Positions 32,155 to 44,474 of a DNA stretch of 64,000 bases are shown in pieces; within the stretch, counting starts at the first letter, position 1, and each line of letters begins with the position of its first letter. The stretch covers positions 880,786-944,785 of the forward strand of contig JAJEKV010000065.1 of NCBI GenBank assembly GCA_021234155.1, in the 5' to 3' direction. The position numbers were made by a program, and so were the translations under genes. The stretch is from Isoetes taiwanensis (lineage: Eukaryota; Streptophyta; Lycopodiopsida; Isoetales; Isoetaceae). A model generated the notes under the pieces. It made no database searches. It saw nothing but the letters and a program-made list of their open reading frames with translations, and had not been told where the DNA came from.

Positions 32155-34136
32155 ATATGCATCTCCAGCGAGTGCCGCATATGCTTCGATAACAAGCACA
32201 TGAATCTTGACAGTGTTGGATAGTTTCTTCTTATTGGAAGGACTCCAAGCATTGTCGATAGCATACCTTACCCACATCGGACACAAGACATCATCAGGAC
32301 GCACCATTATAAACATGCCCGTCTTCAAATCCGTGAATGGATTGAACTCCGGTATGGATTTATCCTTCGGTAGACCAACATAAGCAGGAGCAATGCTTGC
32401 AATTGCCTCCAACACAACTACCACATCAGGTATGTCGACATAGTGCGTGGCCAGAAATCCTCGTAGGCACCTTCAGTACTTGTGATGTTGCCCAGTTGTT
32501 GCAAGAGTCTCATCCAATATTCAATTGTTGACGTAAATTGTGCCATATATTTGGTTGTCTTTGGAGTGCCCTTGCTGTTCGTCAAACATGCAAGCCAATG
32601 AAGGATATATGCTTAGGGATACTATTTTGGAGGGTCCCCCATTCTCCCATTCTTTCCACATTCTTATTTCTTCAGCGGGTAACCAATCCACAAACGTAGG
32701 ACGGGCCTTATGGTACATGACAGGCCAGTCACCATTCATAGTGAACTTGAATAGAGAGGTGGTGTGACCAGTCAATCTATCTTTCCTGTCGGAATGTACT
32801 CTTCTATGAAACCTTTCCAATCTGGAATCTTGTCAACAAAATATGGCACAGGCGCATTGAGGTTGCACGCATGGAATTCATATAGCAACTCAGGTATGGT
32901 TAGCACTTCTTCAAGGAAGATAAAAAGTTACCAAATAAAGCATTGATGTCCTCGTGTGTATGACCAGGCATCATAAAACCTAACTCAATCTCTTCAAACA
33001 CACCAAAATATACAAGGTACGAAAGATATGAGAATACATACCTATTCTTGTTTTGTCCAATGCGTTGTCTAGTGCAACCTCAGTGTTCGAGGGAGCCGCT
33101 TCATTGAGGGTCTCTCATGTCTAGGCAAGTCAGTGGCGATGCTCTTGTTGGATAGCGACAACTTGGATGCAAGCACCGTGGTGTCACCGCAAGGCCCTTG
33201 CCCAATCTGGGACTGATGGATCGAACAGGCCTCCTGCAAACTCATGAGGCAGTTTCAATCTTTTCAGAATACTATTCAAGGAACCCACATGGAAGTTGGA
33301 GTCATTGGACTACAGATCCAATGCAAAATTCCTGTAGGACCCCCTTCCGTAGTCATGCGTGATGCACCTGTCAACGAAGTCTTTAACTTATCTAGTCTTC
33401 AAAGGGACTTCACAGATTGTAGCAACTTTGGAATCATTGTCTTTATCTGGTCTATTTTATCGTGAATAATACAAAGATAGTCTTGAGGGTACCTGTGGGA
33501 GTACAATCTCCATGACCAGTACTGGGTACAACATGATTGCTGCTCCAATCTATGTGCTCTTCTCTGATCATAGAGTACTCTCTTTTTTGCCTCATCCTTG
33601 GTCTTCAATAGCTTTGTACGGATTACTTCGCAGGTGTCACACTTGGAGAACGCAATCTTCTTCACAATACTCACATCCTTGACGCTACGCCCCCATATTC
33701 TATGAAATCCTAGTGGAGAGACCTTCTTGCCCATCAATGCCATCACCTTTGCATTGATCTCCTCAAGAATGCATGTCTTCGTAAAGATGGCAGGCAACTT
33801 CCTCACGTTTTCTCCGATGTCATTCTGATTCCTCATGTTGTGGTGAGGTAGAGACTCACAATAATTCTCCTTCACAAACATGGAGAAAACAGCCACAGAG
33901 GCTAAGATCGACGAACGAGCCTTCATTGTGCCTGAATTGCCATGCTTAGCTTTGCGAGCACCTTCTAGGAATTGCGTCTTCCACTTAAGATACCCCGACT
34001 TTGAAATCCTGAAACCAAGGTACCAAGCCCTCTCGCAAATAGTTTGGCCATGTAAGACTAGCCCATGAACTCTTTTGTCATTCATATTGTTGGACAATAT
34101 ATCATACACAAATGTAACCCTGTCACTTGATTTCAT
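32155..34136 (-). pseudogene. DUF7869-like protein gene, frameshifted
   Basis: The 245-codon frame at 33399-34136 carries an N-terminal region and then KCDTCEVIRTKLLKTKDEAK, Y-S-H-R-Y-P-Q and LCIIHDKIDQIKTMIPKLLQ. This resembles the Cys-rich and D-x-x-D-Q-x-K-T-x-x-P pattern of the DUF7869 family, which is common in seed-free plants and animals and is often carried by repeats. Later frames continue the same protein: ITHDYGRGSYRNFALDL, SNDSNFHVGSLNSILKRL, then VHSDRKDRLTGHTTSLFKFT (from about 32820) and NPFTDLKTGMFIMVRPDDVL (32155-32424). Stops and shifts between them show that it is not intact as a single frame. The family name is from memory and the match is moderate. Confidence 0.5.
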
Positions 34137-34920
34137 TGCCTGAATTCTTTCGTTAGCTTGATCCCTTTCGTTTGCAACACATGGTCTTCTTGTACTTCAA
34201 GATGTCCCCAAGGGAAATTGTTGTGGCAGAAGTAATTGCAAAATAAGTTCGTTAGAATCCCTCTTTTATCTTATTGTTTGAAGCTGAGATTGATAAGGAA
34301 TGGAAGCCAAATTTTCTAGACTCCAAGACTCGCTTAGCCACATGGAAGAGTACAAAGAACATGTAACTATCCATCATGTTTTTGGACCTCATGATGTGTC
34401 TTCAATTCTACCCTTCATCTGCTCAACATCCTTCATGGCTCTCACGCAGTAAGTTCTCACGATTACTTTTTGGTCGAATATTTTTCTCTTTCTGAGAACT
34501 TTTAGGATTTTGCCAGTTGGCGTCGTCGCTCTTCATTATCTCTCATTCAACGGTAGGAGTCTTTTTCGCATCATTCGGTATAAATATTTCTGCATGCCAC
34601 TTCCAACCCTAAAATTCTTCCACGCCCTTTGCTTTTCTTGCGCCGCCATCGTGTTTAATCTATCCTCTATATGCCAAAAGCCATTTGATTCCATTGACTC
34701 AAAAACCTTTTATACTGATTATCAAACTATTGCACAGGAATCTAGATTAGAAGCTTTTGTGAAACGCTCCCTCCATGCCCCTCGTCAAGAACAAGTAGTG
34801 CAATTTGTTGCCCATATGATTAGTCCTTCCACAGGGTAACAGTCAGAAGTTGATGATGCAATCATTCCCTTGACAACATGTTTTCTTGTTGGTCTTCCAA
34901 TTGCCCACTTATACACAGTT
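34137..34920. other. No confident gene
   Basis: An open frame at 34510-34839 (plus) ends just before direct repeat copy B and includes FVKRSLHAPRQEQVVQFVAH. It may be an upstream exon of whatever copy B encodes. No family recognised. Confidence 0.3.
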
Positions 34921-35612
34921 TTTGGACTATTCTGCCTTGCAGGAGTTTGATCCCAAGTGTTCAGACATGCCTATTTACTAGACTAGAATCAAGTTGCACC
35001 AGGTAGACACTCCTCACTCTGATTTCGTTAAGTTTTTGGGGAAAAAGTTTTTGGATTCAAATGCACACATTGGCTGGGCGGATATTTTGCACCACTGCAT
35101 GCATGATGAACTCACCTATCTCATGCAACACAAAGCTGGCATTGCCCTTACTTCTGCCATAGAGGGCCATTTTTATACATGATCACTCATCGGCTTCAAC
35201 AGATTAGCCCACCATCCCTGAATTGAGACATTGCATGTGGATTGGAGCTCCACGTCAGGATAGGCTCTGCCAGTATTGCTAGATGGGAGGCATTGAGGAT
35301 GAATGTCACACTTTCCAGAGTTGCTCGGCATATGATCAAATCTGGGCATGCTACGCTCTCTTACTCAGACCCAATGCGCCACTATACATGATACTGAGCA
35401 CGGCTTTGGTACGATCACTAGGAGCATACATTTAGGAGATAATGGATCTGAGGGATCGGATATGCCCTCGGACAACCACTTGATGAGCAAAAAATACTTG
35501 ATCATATACATATGTACATTTGTACAGCTTGTCAGCAATCTTATTGCTGCCACGGTTTTTCCCTCGAAAACCCTTTGGGGCGAGGGTTTTTAAATACGGA
35601 CAGTAATACGCC
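34921..35612 (+). repeat. Direct repeat copy B (uninterrupted)
   Basis: This is the continuous counterpart of copy A, about 690 bp, in the same orientation on the other side of the DUF7869-like gene. Its frame 34994-35182 encodes LHQVDTPHSDFVKFLGKKF... ending ALTSAIEGHF. Sequence divergence between A and B looks like roughly 10-15 percent by eye. Confidence 0.75.
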
Positions 35613-35619
35613 TGATGCA

Positions 35620-35690
35620 CTCCTGTATTAGGTTCTATAGGCCGATTGGACTTCGTGGACGATAGAAAACATTCAATTCAACTAATAGAG
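35620..35690 (+). mobile_element. LINE 3'-end remnant
   Basis: The run ggttctataggccgattgga, then cttcgtggacgatagaaaac, matches the 3' terminal signature of the LINE ending at 11735 (catagg..., cgtggacgttaaaa). Confidence 0.55.
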
Positions 35691-36120
35691 TCATATTATG
35701 CTGTATAAACTGTATGCTTACGTGCATATTTGATGACCAATATTTGTATGTTATTCATAAACTTGCCAATGTTTTTGGAATTTTTATTTCTTTTTAAAAC
35801 CAAGAAAACAACATCTCCCATAACACATCAAAATAAAAAGTTCTAATTTTTCTTTTCCCCCGATACAAAACATGGTCACGATAATGATACATGACAGGAA
35901 AGATGACTAGAATGATCAGCTAGACAGGGAGTATGATTTGCTATTGTGCAAATCATGTTTTAATCAGGTCTGAAACCCTACCAAATCCATCGGAAAATTT
36001 ATTTTTCACCCAGAAAACTTAACCAAATATGAGCATAACATAGATTATTAGAAATATCCCAAAGAGAGCTTTCCAAAGCAATAAAAAACACGCAAAACGA
36101 AGTTCGAATTCAAAAGTTAT

Positions 36121-36554
36121 GAATATGTAGCAAAATAACAGGGGTTCCAGGGGGATTTGATATAGATATAATTCTTGAAACCATAGACCATATCCCTAAA
36201 ACAATTCAATGGGTTATTATAAAAAAAAACATAGATTTAAGATAAAAAATAGTCACATTAGCTCACTGGTTAGATTGGTTAAAGTAGTCTTATTAGGACA
36301 TTGAGTTATTTTGGTAGAGGTTCGAATCCCCGTATTTCATATTCTAAAAGCTTAAGCGAAACTGTATAGAGGCTCGATATACCATCAAAACCTTAGGCAA
36401 ACTCGTATTCGACATCTTAAAATCATAGGCGTCCCCAATCATAATTGAGCATAATCGAAACGAGAGGTGTCCAGAGGCTCCAACATACAGTCTGGGCCGT
36501 CGGATTGACAGATCCGACGACTGTGGTAGTCCAGGGTGCACCTCGTTTAGAATA
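36121..36554 (+). mobile_element. Solo copy of the SINE-like unit, inverted relative to the array
   Basis: A full unit in reverse orientation. The A-box-like TTAGCTCACTGGTTAG is at 36258-36273 and the B box GGTTCGAATCC at 36319-36329, both on the plus strand. It is most like the last array units, sharing cagactgt and cggcccag. No acceptor-stem pairing or clean cloverleaf is visible, so it is a tRNA-derived promoter, not a tRNA gene. The flanks show no clear target duplication. Confidence 0.75.
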
Positions 36555-37369
36555 AAGCATATTACCATCAAATTTGCACTTTTCAAGAATATATCCGGTA
36601 AGAAAAGTACAAAAGCAGTACGTATCTTAATAAATCTATATCAAATAATATGCCAACGGAAAGCTCTATAGATAAGCTTTCCAAAGACCCCAAAATCATC
36701 TAAATCTGACCTCTGTAGCTCAAGTTATGAGTAACAATTTTGACATTCTGTCTCTAATGCTTCTCTTCTTTTCTATTTTTAGTGATTTGGATGTTACATA
36801 TACAATGGTTTGGTAAAAAAAAAGCCTCATAAAAATCTTATTCTTTAGGGAGGGGAATTTACCAAAATAACCTTAATTGTTGACTTATTTCCCAAAAAGC
36901 CCTTCGTATTTTTGAATTTCCCAAATTGCCCTTAATTCTTAGGTATTTTCCCAAATAGCCATTCCTAGGATGGGTCCTATGAGACAGACAAGTTGGCCGA
37001 AGTTGAAGTGGTGTTCTCATTGAGCTTTGTAAAACATTGAGTACAAATGGATCCCTCACTAGGGATAGATAAATTTGAAAATATGAACTTTAAATGCTCC
37101 GACACTAGACAATCATCGAGAGCATGATGAAACTGAAGAAAAAGATGGTTTTATCCGCCACTTGGTCGATGCAAAAGGTGAGAAGACTCGGTGACTGCTC
37201 CTCATCGGGAAGAAGAACCACGCCTTCTTAGGTTCCGAGGAAACCCAAGCAAATAGTTGAAGCACGACCCCACGCACTATGGCAACCACAAGACCTTAAA
37301 CAATCCTGCAGAATCAAGGCTGAAAGAAAAATAACCCGTCAATAAGTTAGATGCCATAGGCAAGAAGAC

Positions 37370-37650
37370 TCGGAGGCTCCAGGGCCACGCCGAGAAAGAG
37401 ACAACAGCCGACCAATCGGGAACCGTCCGCGGAATGACCATCGCGGGAAAAAACAACCGATTAGTGCTGCCTCGGAGGCTACAGCGCCACGCCGAGAAAA
37501 AACAATAAATATGATCTCGGAGGCAACAGCGCCACGCCGAGAGAAAACATGAATAATAAATATTGCTTCAGAGGCTACAATGCCACACAGAGGCTATAAT
37601 GCCACACCGAGAGAAAACATGAATAAATAAAATACTCGGAGGCTACAATT
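37370..37650. repeat. ~50-bp minisatellite
   Basis: Repeated units contain tcggaggctacagcgccacg and ccgagagaaaacatgaata, about five imperfect copies. Confidence 0.8.
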
Positions 37651-39787
37651 GCCCCCCAAGAATAATAAGTCCGCCGAGGCTACAAGAAAAAAAAAGAAAT
37701 GAAATATAAAGACATCTACACTTACAAAGAATATAGAAAAGACACATGTAGGATGTCAAGTCGTGGAGCAAACCCTTAAAATATAGAAAAATAGATAGAA
37801 AATAAAGATGACCAACCCACCAAAAATCACCAAGAGGGAGGGGTGGGGGACTTGAGGAGCCAAAGAAGAGAGAATGTGAAAGGGAGCTCAAGAGAATGCC
37901 GATGACTAGAAATGAGACAAGAGGGTCAATAAATAGGAGACGGAAGGAGAACGCCCCCATCCAAGGAATGTCGGGTTCTATTGTTGTCACAATAGAACCG
38001 CGGGCATTCCTAGGATGGGTCCTATGAGACATACAAGTTGGTCGATAGAAGAGGAATCTATCTCAAAAGGGCTAGACAAAAGAAGATAACTAGGGAAAGG
38101 GCAAGAGCAACCAAAATGAGGAAAGCGCGAAAGAAAGATGACCGTAATAGAACAGTAACCGGGAAACAAAAAGGCTAGGCAGTTTAATTAGAACAAAGGC
38201 TATGATAAAAGAGGCACTAAGAAGGTAAAAGACTATGGCGCAGCCATGAGGTGAGGCTTAACAAACAAAGGAGTCCGTGATGCCAAGACGTTTCAAGAAG
38301 GACCAAGACGCTTTGAAAGGATAAGTGAAAGAAGGAAAATTACGAGTAAAGGACCAAAGAGACGAACCAAACATAAGGATAAAATAATGGGAAGATGAAG
38401 GATCGCGGAACAAAGGAACATAGTACATAAGGACAACATAGTGAATGTCACATAATGCAAGGTCGATAACACCAATATCTAACGAGGGGCAACCACAAGA
38501 AACACCGAGGAAAAAGTGAGAATAGGCCCTCAAGACCTTCATGAGAACAAACTGAAAATTACGGAAGCAAAGATGCATAGATCTATCAAGAAGGACCAAG
38601 ACGTTTCAAAGCATAAGTGAAAGAAGGAAAATTACGAGTAAAGGACCAAAGAGACGAACCAAACATAAGGATAAAATAATGGGAAGATAAAGGGATCGTG
38701 AACAAAGGAACAGAGTATATAAGGAGAACATAGTGAATGTCACATAATGCAAGGTCACATAACACAAATATCTAACGTAAGGGCAGCCACAAGAAACACC
38801 GAGGAAAAGTGAGAATAGGCCCTCAAGACCTTCATGAGAACAAACCGAAAAAATTATTTTGAAGCAAAGATGCATAGATCTAGCTTAATATATACAATAG
38901 CACCATAAGCAAAAACATGATTCGTGATAATCATAACACTAGAACATCCGAACAAAAAAGAGCATCAAACCTACCAATCATGATGTTGGAAACAAGAGCC
39001 CTAGAATATGAAATACTAGTGAAGTAATCTCAAACACCGAAAAAAGCTAAAGCAGATATAAAACATGCAACCATGGAATACTAGAGGATAACGCTTTTCA
39101 AAGGAAAGGAAAAACTCAAAATGATATGAACTCAAGAAAGAACATCCATGTCCCAAAAACGACCCATGTAAAAAGAGATACTAATAATGTAAAACAAAAG
39201 AAGAAACGATTTACGAAAAAATGCATAAACGAGCAGTAAGAACCTAAGGAATAAAGGACGAGACTCTTAAAATATTTAAAAGGTGTCATGAGATAAACCT
39301 CCATAACATAACAAAATCAACATGCACTAGTAAACCATAGTGACAATTGTAAACCGCAACATATAAAAAGAAATTCGAGGAGATAACAATCTATTACTAA
39401 AATACCAAGAAAAACCATGGAAAGTTGTTAAGGACAAAAGACAACTAGAACAAAAGAAGCACGTGGACGCCTAGAGCAAAATGTGGAAGCATGTAATGGC
39501 AATACATGAATGAGATAAACCAAAAAAGCAAAGGTCAAAAAGAGAAATAAGAGAACCGTGGACAATGGCAAAAGGGTATGCGCGAGGCAATAGGGCACAA
39601 ATAACTAATAGGATTGAAAAACACAACGCATGTTGGAGAGTAAGAAGAACAATATTATCTAAGGTGACAAAAAGGGCAACATAGAGCAATAAAACGTAAG
39701 GAGTAAACTAAGTTGAGGAATCTAAACGAAAAACATGAAATAAAGGAAGAGAAGAGACAATGGGCCTAAACATGCTCCTACCAGGCC

Positions 39788-39907
39788 AAACACCTCAAAC
39801 ATAAAAAGCCAGAAACAATCGAGCAATGATTGTGAAATCATGATGTTAAACACCTCAAACATAAAAAGCCAGAAACAATCGAGCAATGATTGTGAAATCA
39901 TGATGTT
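39788..39907. repeat. Exact 60-bp tandem duplication
   Basis: The 60-bp unit starting aacacctcaaacataaaaag is repeated without any mismatch. Confidence 0.95.
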
Positions 39908-42900
39908 ACGAGGAAAATAGAATGAGCGAAACTCAAAGAAACAAATCAATAAAGAAACTTAACAATAAAAAAAATAATTTAATCAACACACATAAGATAC
40001 TTAAAGAAAGATAATTGTGCCAATAATACACAAATAAACTAGATGTCGAACTACATAATTGAGAAGTTATGCTAATATGCTTGCAAGAGTCGACTATGAG
40101 ATCAAAGAGAGTATGTGGCAAAGAAATCGACTATGACATCAAAGAGAATATGCTCGCAGAGAAATTAAGAAATAACTGATTTAAAAACCCATTGTAAACC
40201 TGCATGCGAGAAGTGGATATGGGATCAAAGAAAGCATGCTTGCAAACAAACCTGACTAGGGCTGCCAAAACCCTGAGAAATAAGACCTTTGTGTATACGC
40301 ACAACAATGCTCCTAGACGATCCGTATGGAAACCAAAGACGCTTCAAGAGGGTAAGTGAGAGAAAATAGGAGGAACAAGGAGTGTGGATCAAGAGCAATA
40401 CAAGGAGACAAACAAGATAAATGGTGAAAAGAACAAGAAAATAAAGGGATCGTGAACAGAGAACAGAGTACATAGGGACAACATAGTTAAAGTCACATAA
40501 CGTAAGGACGTATAATGCAACGTCAAACAAGCCCACAAAGGCAACCATGAGAGAAACCTCAGGAAAGAGCAAGAACAGGCCCTCAAAGACCTCCATGAGC
40601 AAGAGCCGAGAAGCTATAGAAAGGAGCATGCACCGATCTAGCTAAGAATACATACGACCAACACCATAACCGAAAAAACAATTTGGTAACAGTCGTAACA
40701 TAGAACACGTGAAAAGAGCATATACCCTACCACATTAACGTTGGAAACAAGAGCCATAATACCGAGAAAGTATTCACAAGGGACCGAAAAAATCCCAAAG
40801 GAGACATCGAGCAAGCATCCACCGAGTACTAGAGGATAACACATTCCAAGGGAAAGGAAACACTCATGACGATATATGAAAAGAAAGAACATTCATGTCC
40901 AAAACGACCCCTAAGAAAGATACTAATAATGCAAAACAATAGAAGAGACGATTTACGTGAACCAACAAATTAGCTAGGCGAAGCCTAAATGGAAAAAGAA
41001 GGAGGACGCGACAGAAAAAAAATGAAATGACGCCATGGGGCAAAACCCCATCGCGATGACAAAAGGTCAATACGCGCTTAGTAAACCATAGCCACAATTG
41101 CACATCGAACATATCAAAGAAATATGAAGAGATAGCATTCTATAGAACTAAAACATGGTAAAACCATAGAAAGTTGTTAAGTAAGTTCATCTATTGAATT
41201 AGCGAGAAAAACCATGAAATAGAGCATACTATAGGACGGCACAATAATTCATGACAAGAGTGAGAACCAAGATAGCATATTCATAAGGTAGACAAGATGC
41301 AGAGGACTAATTCGAACAAAAGGAGCACGGATGCTTAGAGACAAATGTGGAAGATAAACCCGAAAAGCATAAAAAATAGAAGATATCCAAATGAAACAAG
41401 CTTAAGGGGATATAATCGAGATACATGGAAGGAAATGTAAAGCAAAAAGAAACTCGACCTTAGGAGCAAACGAGGTTAAAAGAGCAAGATGACCATAGGA
41501 GTGGTTTGGAAAAACTGCGGTAACCCAAATAAATTAGAATATGAGATAACCATAGGGGCTAAGAAATTATATGTATAAGGGCTAAGAAATTATATGTAAA
41601 CACGTAGAAATAAGAAAACCCGTGGGGAACCCTTAGAACCAAAAACAAACAAGAATAAAAGGCCGAAAGCAACCTGACACTAACAAGGCGGAAAGGACAA
41701 CGACGAAGTCAAAAGATGAGATGAACAAATGAAGGAGAGATGACAATCGTAAAAAAAAAACTAAGACAAGTGAGACAAAAAGAGGTAAGGAAAAAATGCA
41801 GAGACTAAAAAAAGACAAACAAGAAAGAAAACGGATGCTTTGGACGACATAGTTTTGGGATCACGTAAGAGAGGAAGAAAGCATAAAAAATGCAAGACAT
41901 TCGTGACAAAACATGGGATAGCGAGAAAGAAACCCGATAAGCAGCGAGAATAGAAGACCCCCACCTATCATTCCAAAACAAGACTAGGCGGTGAACCATG
42001 TATATAGGGAACTACATGGGCATATGCAAAAACTGGACCATGCTAACCAAAACCAAGGAAATTTGAAATACCGAATAGTGGGATGCCAACGACCCTAAGA
42101 TCCCTCCCTAAGCAAAGAACGCAGAGGTTCGTGAGCTCGCCGCTTCGCAAAAATATGGGGCAGAAAAATTGATCGCCGACCTGCTCGACCAACCCAAATA
42201 AGATCATCGCCAGCTGGACCTTGATCATCTTAGCAATGTAATTGACTCGGGATATATTCTCGCAGCACCGATTGAGTCGAAAGCGATAGAAAACAAACCG
42301 CCCTCCGTGCGTGAAGATATCGAGAGCCAAGAAAACTCAAACCTATACAAACCGACAAAGACCCAAAATCCGGAGCGTAGGTAGCCGATCGAGAATCCAA
42401 ATTTGAGGCATGCCAAGCCCGCTCAAACCAACGCCGATGTTCCCCAAACAGCAGATCCAAAAAAAAAAAACCAACAAAGAACCCAATCCAAATCGGAAGC
42501 CGGGCTATATGCCCCAAAGGCGTAAACCGAGGTAAAGAAATGGCAATCGAAGCTATTGCAACAAATAAGTGCATGAAATACAAGTCCCAAGAACCACAAC
42601 CTAAAAAAAACTCACCGCCCCAAAGGATCAAGAGATCCAAAACTTGTATACCGGGCCGCAACCCAAAGATCGGAACCATGAATAGCCCATCCCATGGTCG
42701 CCCATCCTAAGCGGGCGCTGAGCTCGCTTCAAAGAACCGGGTGACGATCGGCCAAACCCAAAGAAAGAGCATCGCTTTAAACCGATGGGATCATACTAGC
42801 ACGGATTGACTCTGCATTAGAATCGCGAAAGGATCGATTGACTCTAACAAAGACATCCCGATGTAGATAGGGAACAAGCCGCCCCGTAAGGAAGATACCA

Positions 42901-43493
42901 GAGAGCCAAGAAAAACAAACATATACAAACTCAAAATACCCAAAAATCCAGAGCGTAGTGGCCAACGGAGGATTCAACTGAAGGCACACCAAGCCCGCCA
43001 ATCCAAACCCCGTGATGCTTTCCCCAATCGCATCATGCCAGGGATCGCCTACCGTGGAAACCATGGATCGCCCATCCTGAAACCCAGCACTATGAATCAT
43101 GGATCGCCCACCGTGGAAACTATGGATCGCCCATCCTGAAAACCTTGGACCATCAACGCTTCATGAGAAGGGAGCAAACTTGAGGAGCCAAAGAAGAGAG
43201 AACAGGAAAGGGAGCTCAAGAGAACGCCGATGACTAGAAATGAGACAAGAGGCTGAATAAATAGGAGACGTGAAGGAGAACGTCCCCATCCAAGGAATGT
43301 CGGTTCTATTGCTGTCACTATAGAACCGTGGCATTTCTATCCTAAAAATTATCAAAAAGCCATGCAATTTTTCAAATTCACAATAGAATATCATTCCTTA
43401 CAGATGGAATGAAAGTGTTTAGTACCACATTTTCGTAACATCCAAAATAATTTTCACAACAACACATTATGACAAAAATATGCAATGGCAATG

Positions 43494-44465
43494 TCAAATA
43501 GGATTTCTGCAACTGCATTCATTATGGTTGTTGTTGCCACAACGTGTGCACTTGTACACACGCTTTTCTCTATCTCTGTCTTCTGTCCTAACCCATTTCC
43601 TTCTAGGCCTTCCAGGAGGATAGCATATCGCAGGAGGTAGCAATTCATTATTTTCAATAAGTTCAAAATTTGGTGGATAAATAGCTCCAGCATATGAATA
43701 GCAAAATGAACTTAACAAGTAAGTAACCTGGATGAGTATAAAGCTCTGGATGTTGTCGTCGAAAAAGAATAGCAGCAACTGCATGACCGCAAGGCAATCC
43801 TAACATTTGCCACTCCAAGCACGAACATGTTTTAGACTCGATGTTAACCACAACTGATCGCTCTGGACTTTGTACTTCAAACACAAATGCATCAGAAGGA
43901 AGTACTATGTACCTTCTGGCTCGTTTAGTGACCTTTGTAATATGTTGTTGAGCATCTTTTACTAGAGTGTATGTAGCAGCTTCTCCACAAGATGCCCACA
44001 AAGCCTCTCCTTCAACACGGTTCTTGTAAAAGCGTTCAGTCAGATGTCTTCGAATAATTTCTAACATTGGAATGATAGGCTTATCTCTAGCTTTAAGAAA
44101 CCAAGAATTTAAAGCCTCTGCAATGTTAGAAGTCAAGTGACCAAACCGTATTCCTTTAAAGTGTGCAGTTGCCCAATATTGTGCGAGTGCTAAAGCAAGC
44201 ATCCAATCTGTAACGCTGTTATTGATTGCCCTCATGCTTTGGATAGCTTCATTAAAGCCCTCCATAGATTTAGCATATGCAACTTGCCAAAAGAACCTGA
44301 TGAATTCACCATTGTTGCACTTTTTCTTAAGATTCGCGTCCAACTAGGAACACAAGATCCATTGCTGGCAATAATCTTTTCATTCTATCAGAAACCAAAG
44401 TTGCAGTGTCTAGAACCTGGAGAGTATCACGTAATGACTGCAAGAACCATACCCAGTTGTCTTCA
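43494..44465 (-). pseudogene. MuDR/MULE transposase, C-terminal part
   Basis: Minus-strand coding order: NWVWFLQSLRDTLQVLD and VSDRMKRLLPAMDLVF (end of the DDE domain, 44350-44465), then, after a frameshift or deletion, MDANLKKKCNNGEFIRFFWQ. The post-DDE helices follow (HLTSNIAEALNSWFLKARD), then the SWIM zinc finger CSCLEWQMLGLPCGH (CXC...CXH). A one-base shift lies near 43730. The C-terminus has an AT-hook-like PPGRPRRKW and a CX2CX4HX4C knuckle CTRCGNNNHNECSC, ending at the stop at 43494. The missing N-terminal half and the two shifts make it inactive. A LINE abuts its upstream side. Confidence 0.88.
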
Positions 44466-44474
44466 TTTTCATTA

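Larger units (their letters stand above)
36960..43340. mobile_element. Purine-skewed, ORF-poor repeat, probable non-autonomous retroelement
   Basis: About 150 bp at 37848-38000 (gacttgaggagccaaagaag ... aatagaaccg) recurs in direct orientation at 43182-43328, like LTR remnants 5.3 kb apart. The phrase cattcctaggatgggtccta occurs at both 36961 and 38003. The plus strand is dominated by A and G across about 38-42 kb, so minus-strand frames translate to spurious Phe/Leu/Ser-rich peptides. Internal duplications are common: 38281-38583 with 38584-38880, a third copy near 40325-40640, and 42300-42440 with 42880-43020. No gag, pol or primer-binding site is recognisable. Confidence 0.45.

Noticed and set aside
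37640-42680. Many minus-strand open frames rich in Phe, Leu and Ser, resembling membrane proteins
   Set aside because: They result from purine skew of the plus strand; no domain, start context or conservation between internal duplicates supports them.
43663-43740. 43-bp mini-intron in the MULE gene between HP and AIYPP
   Set aside because: The skipped bases themselves encode the expected MULE residues in the next frame (YLLSSFCYSYAGAIYPP), so this is a one-base frameshift.
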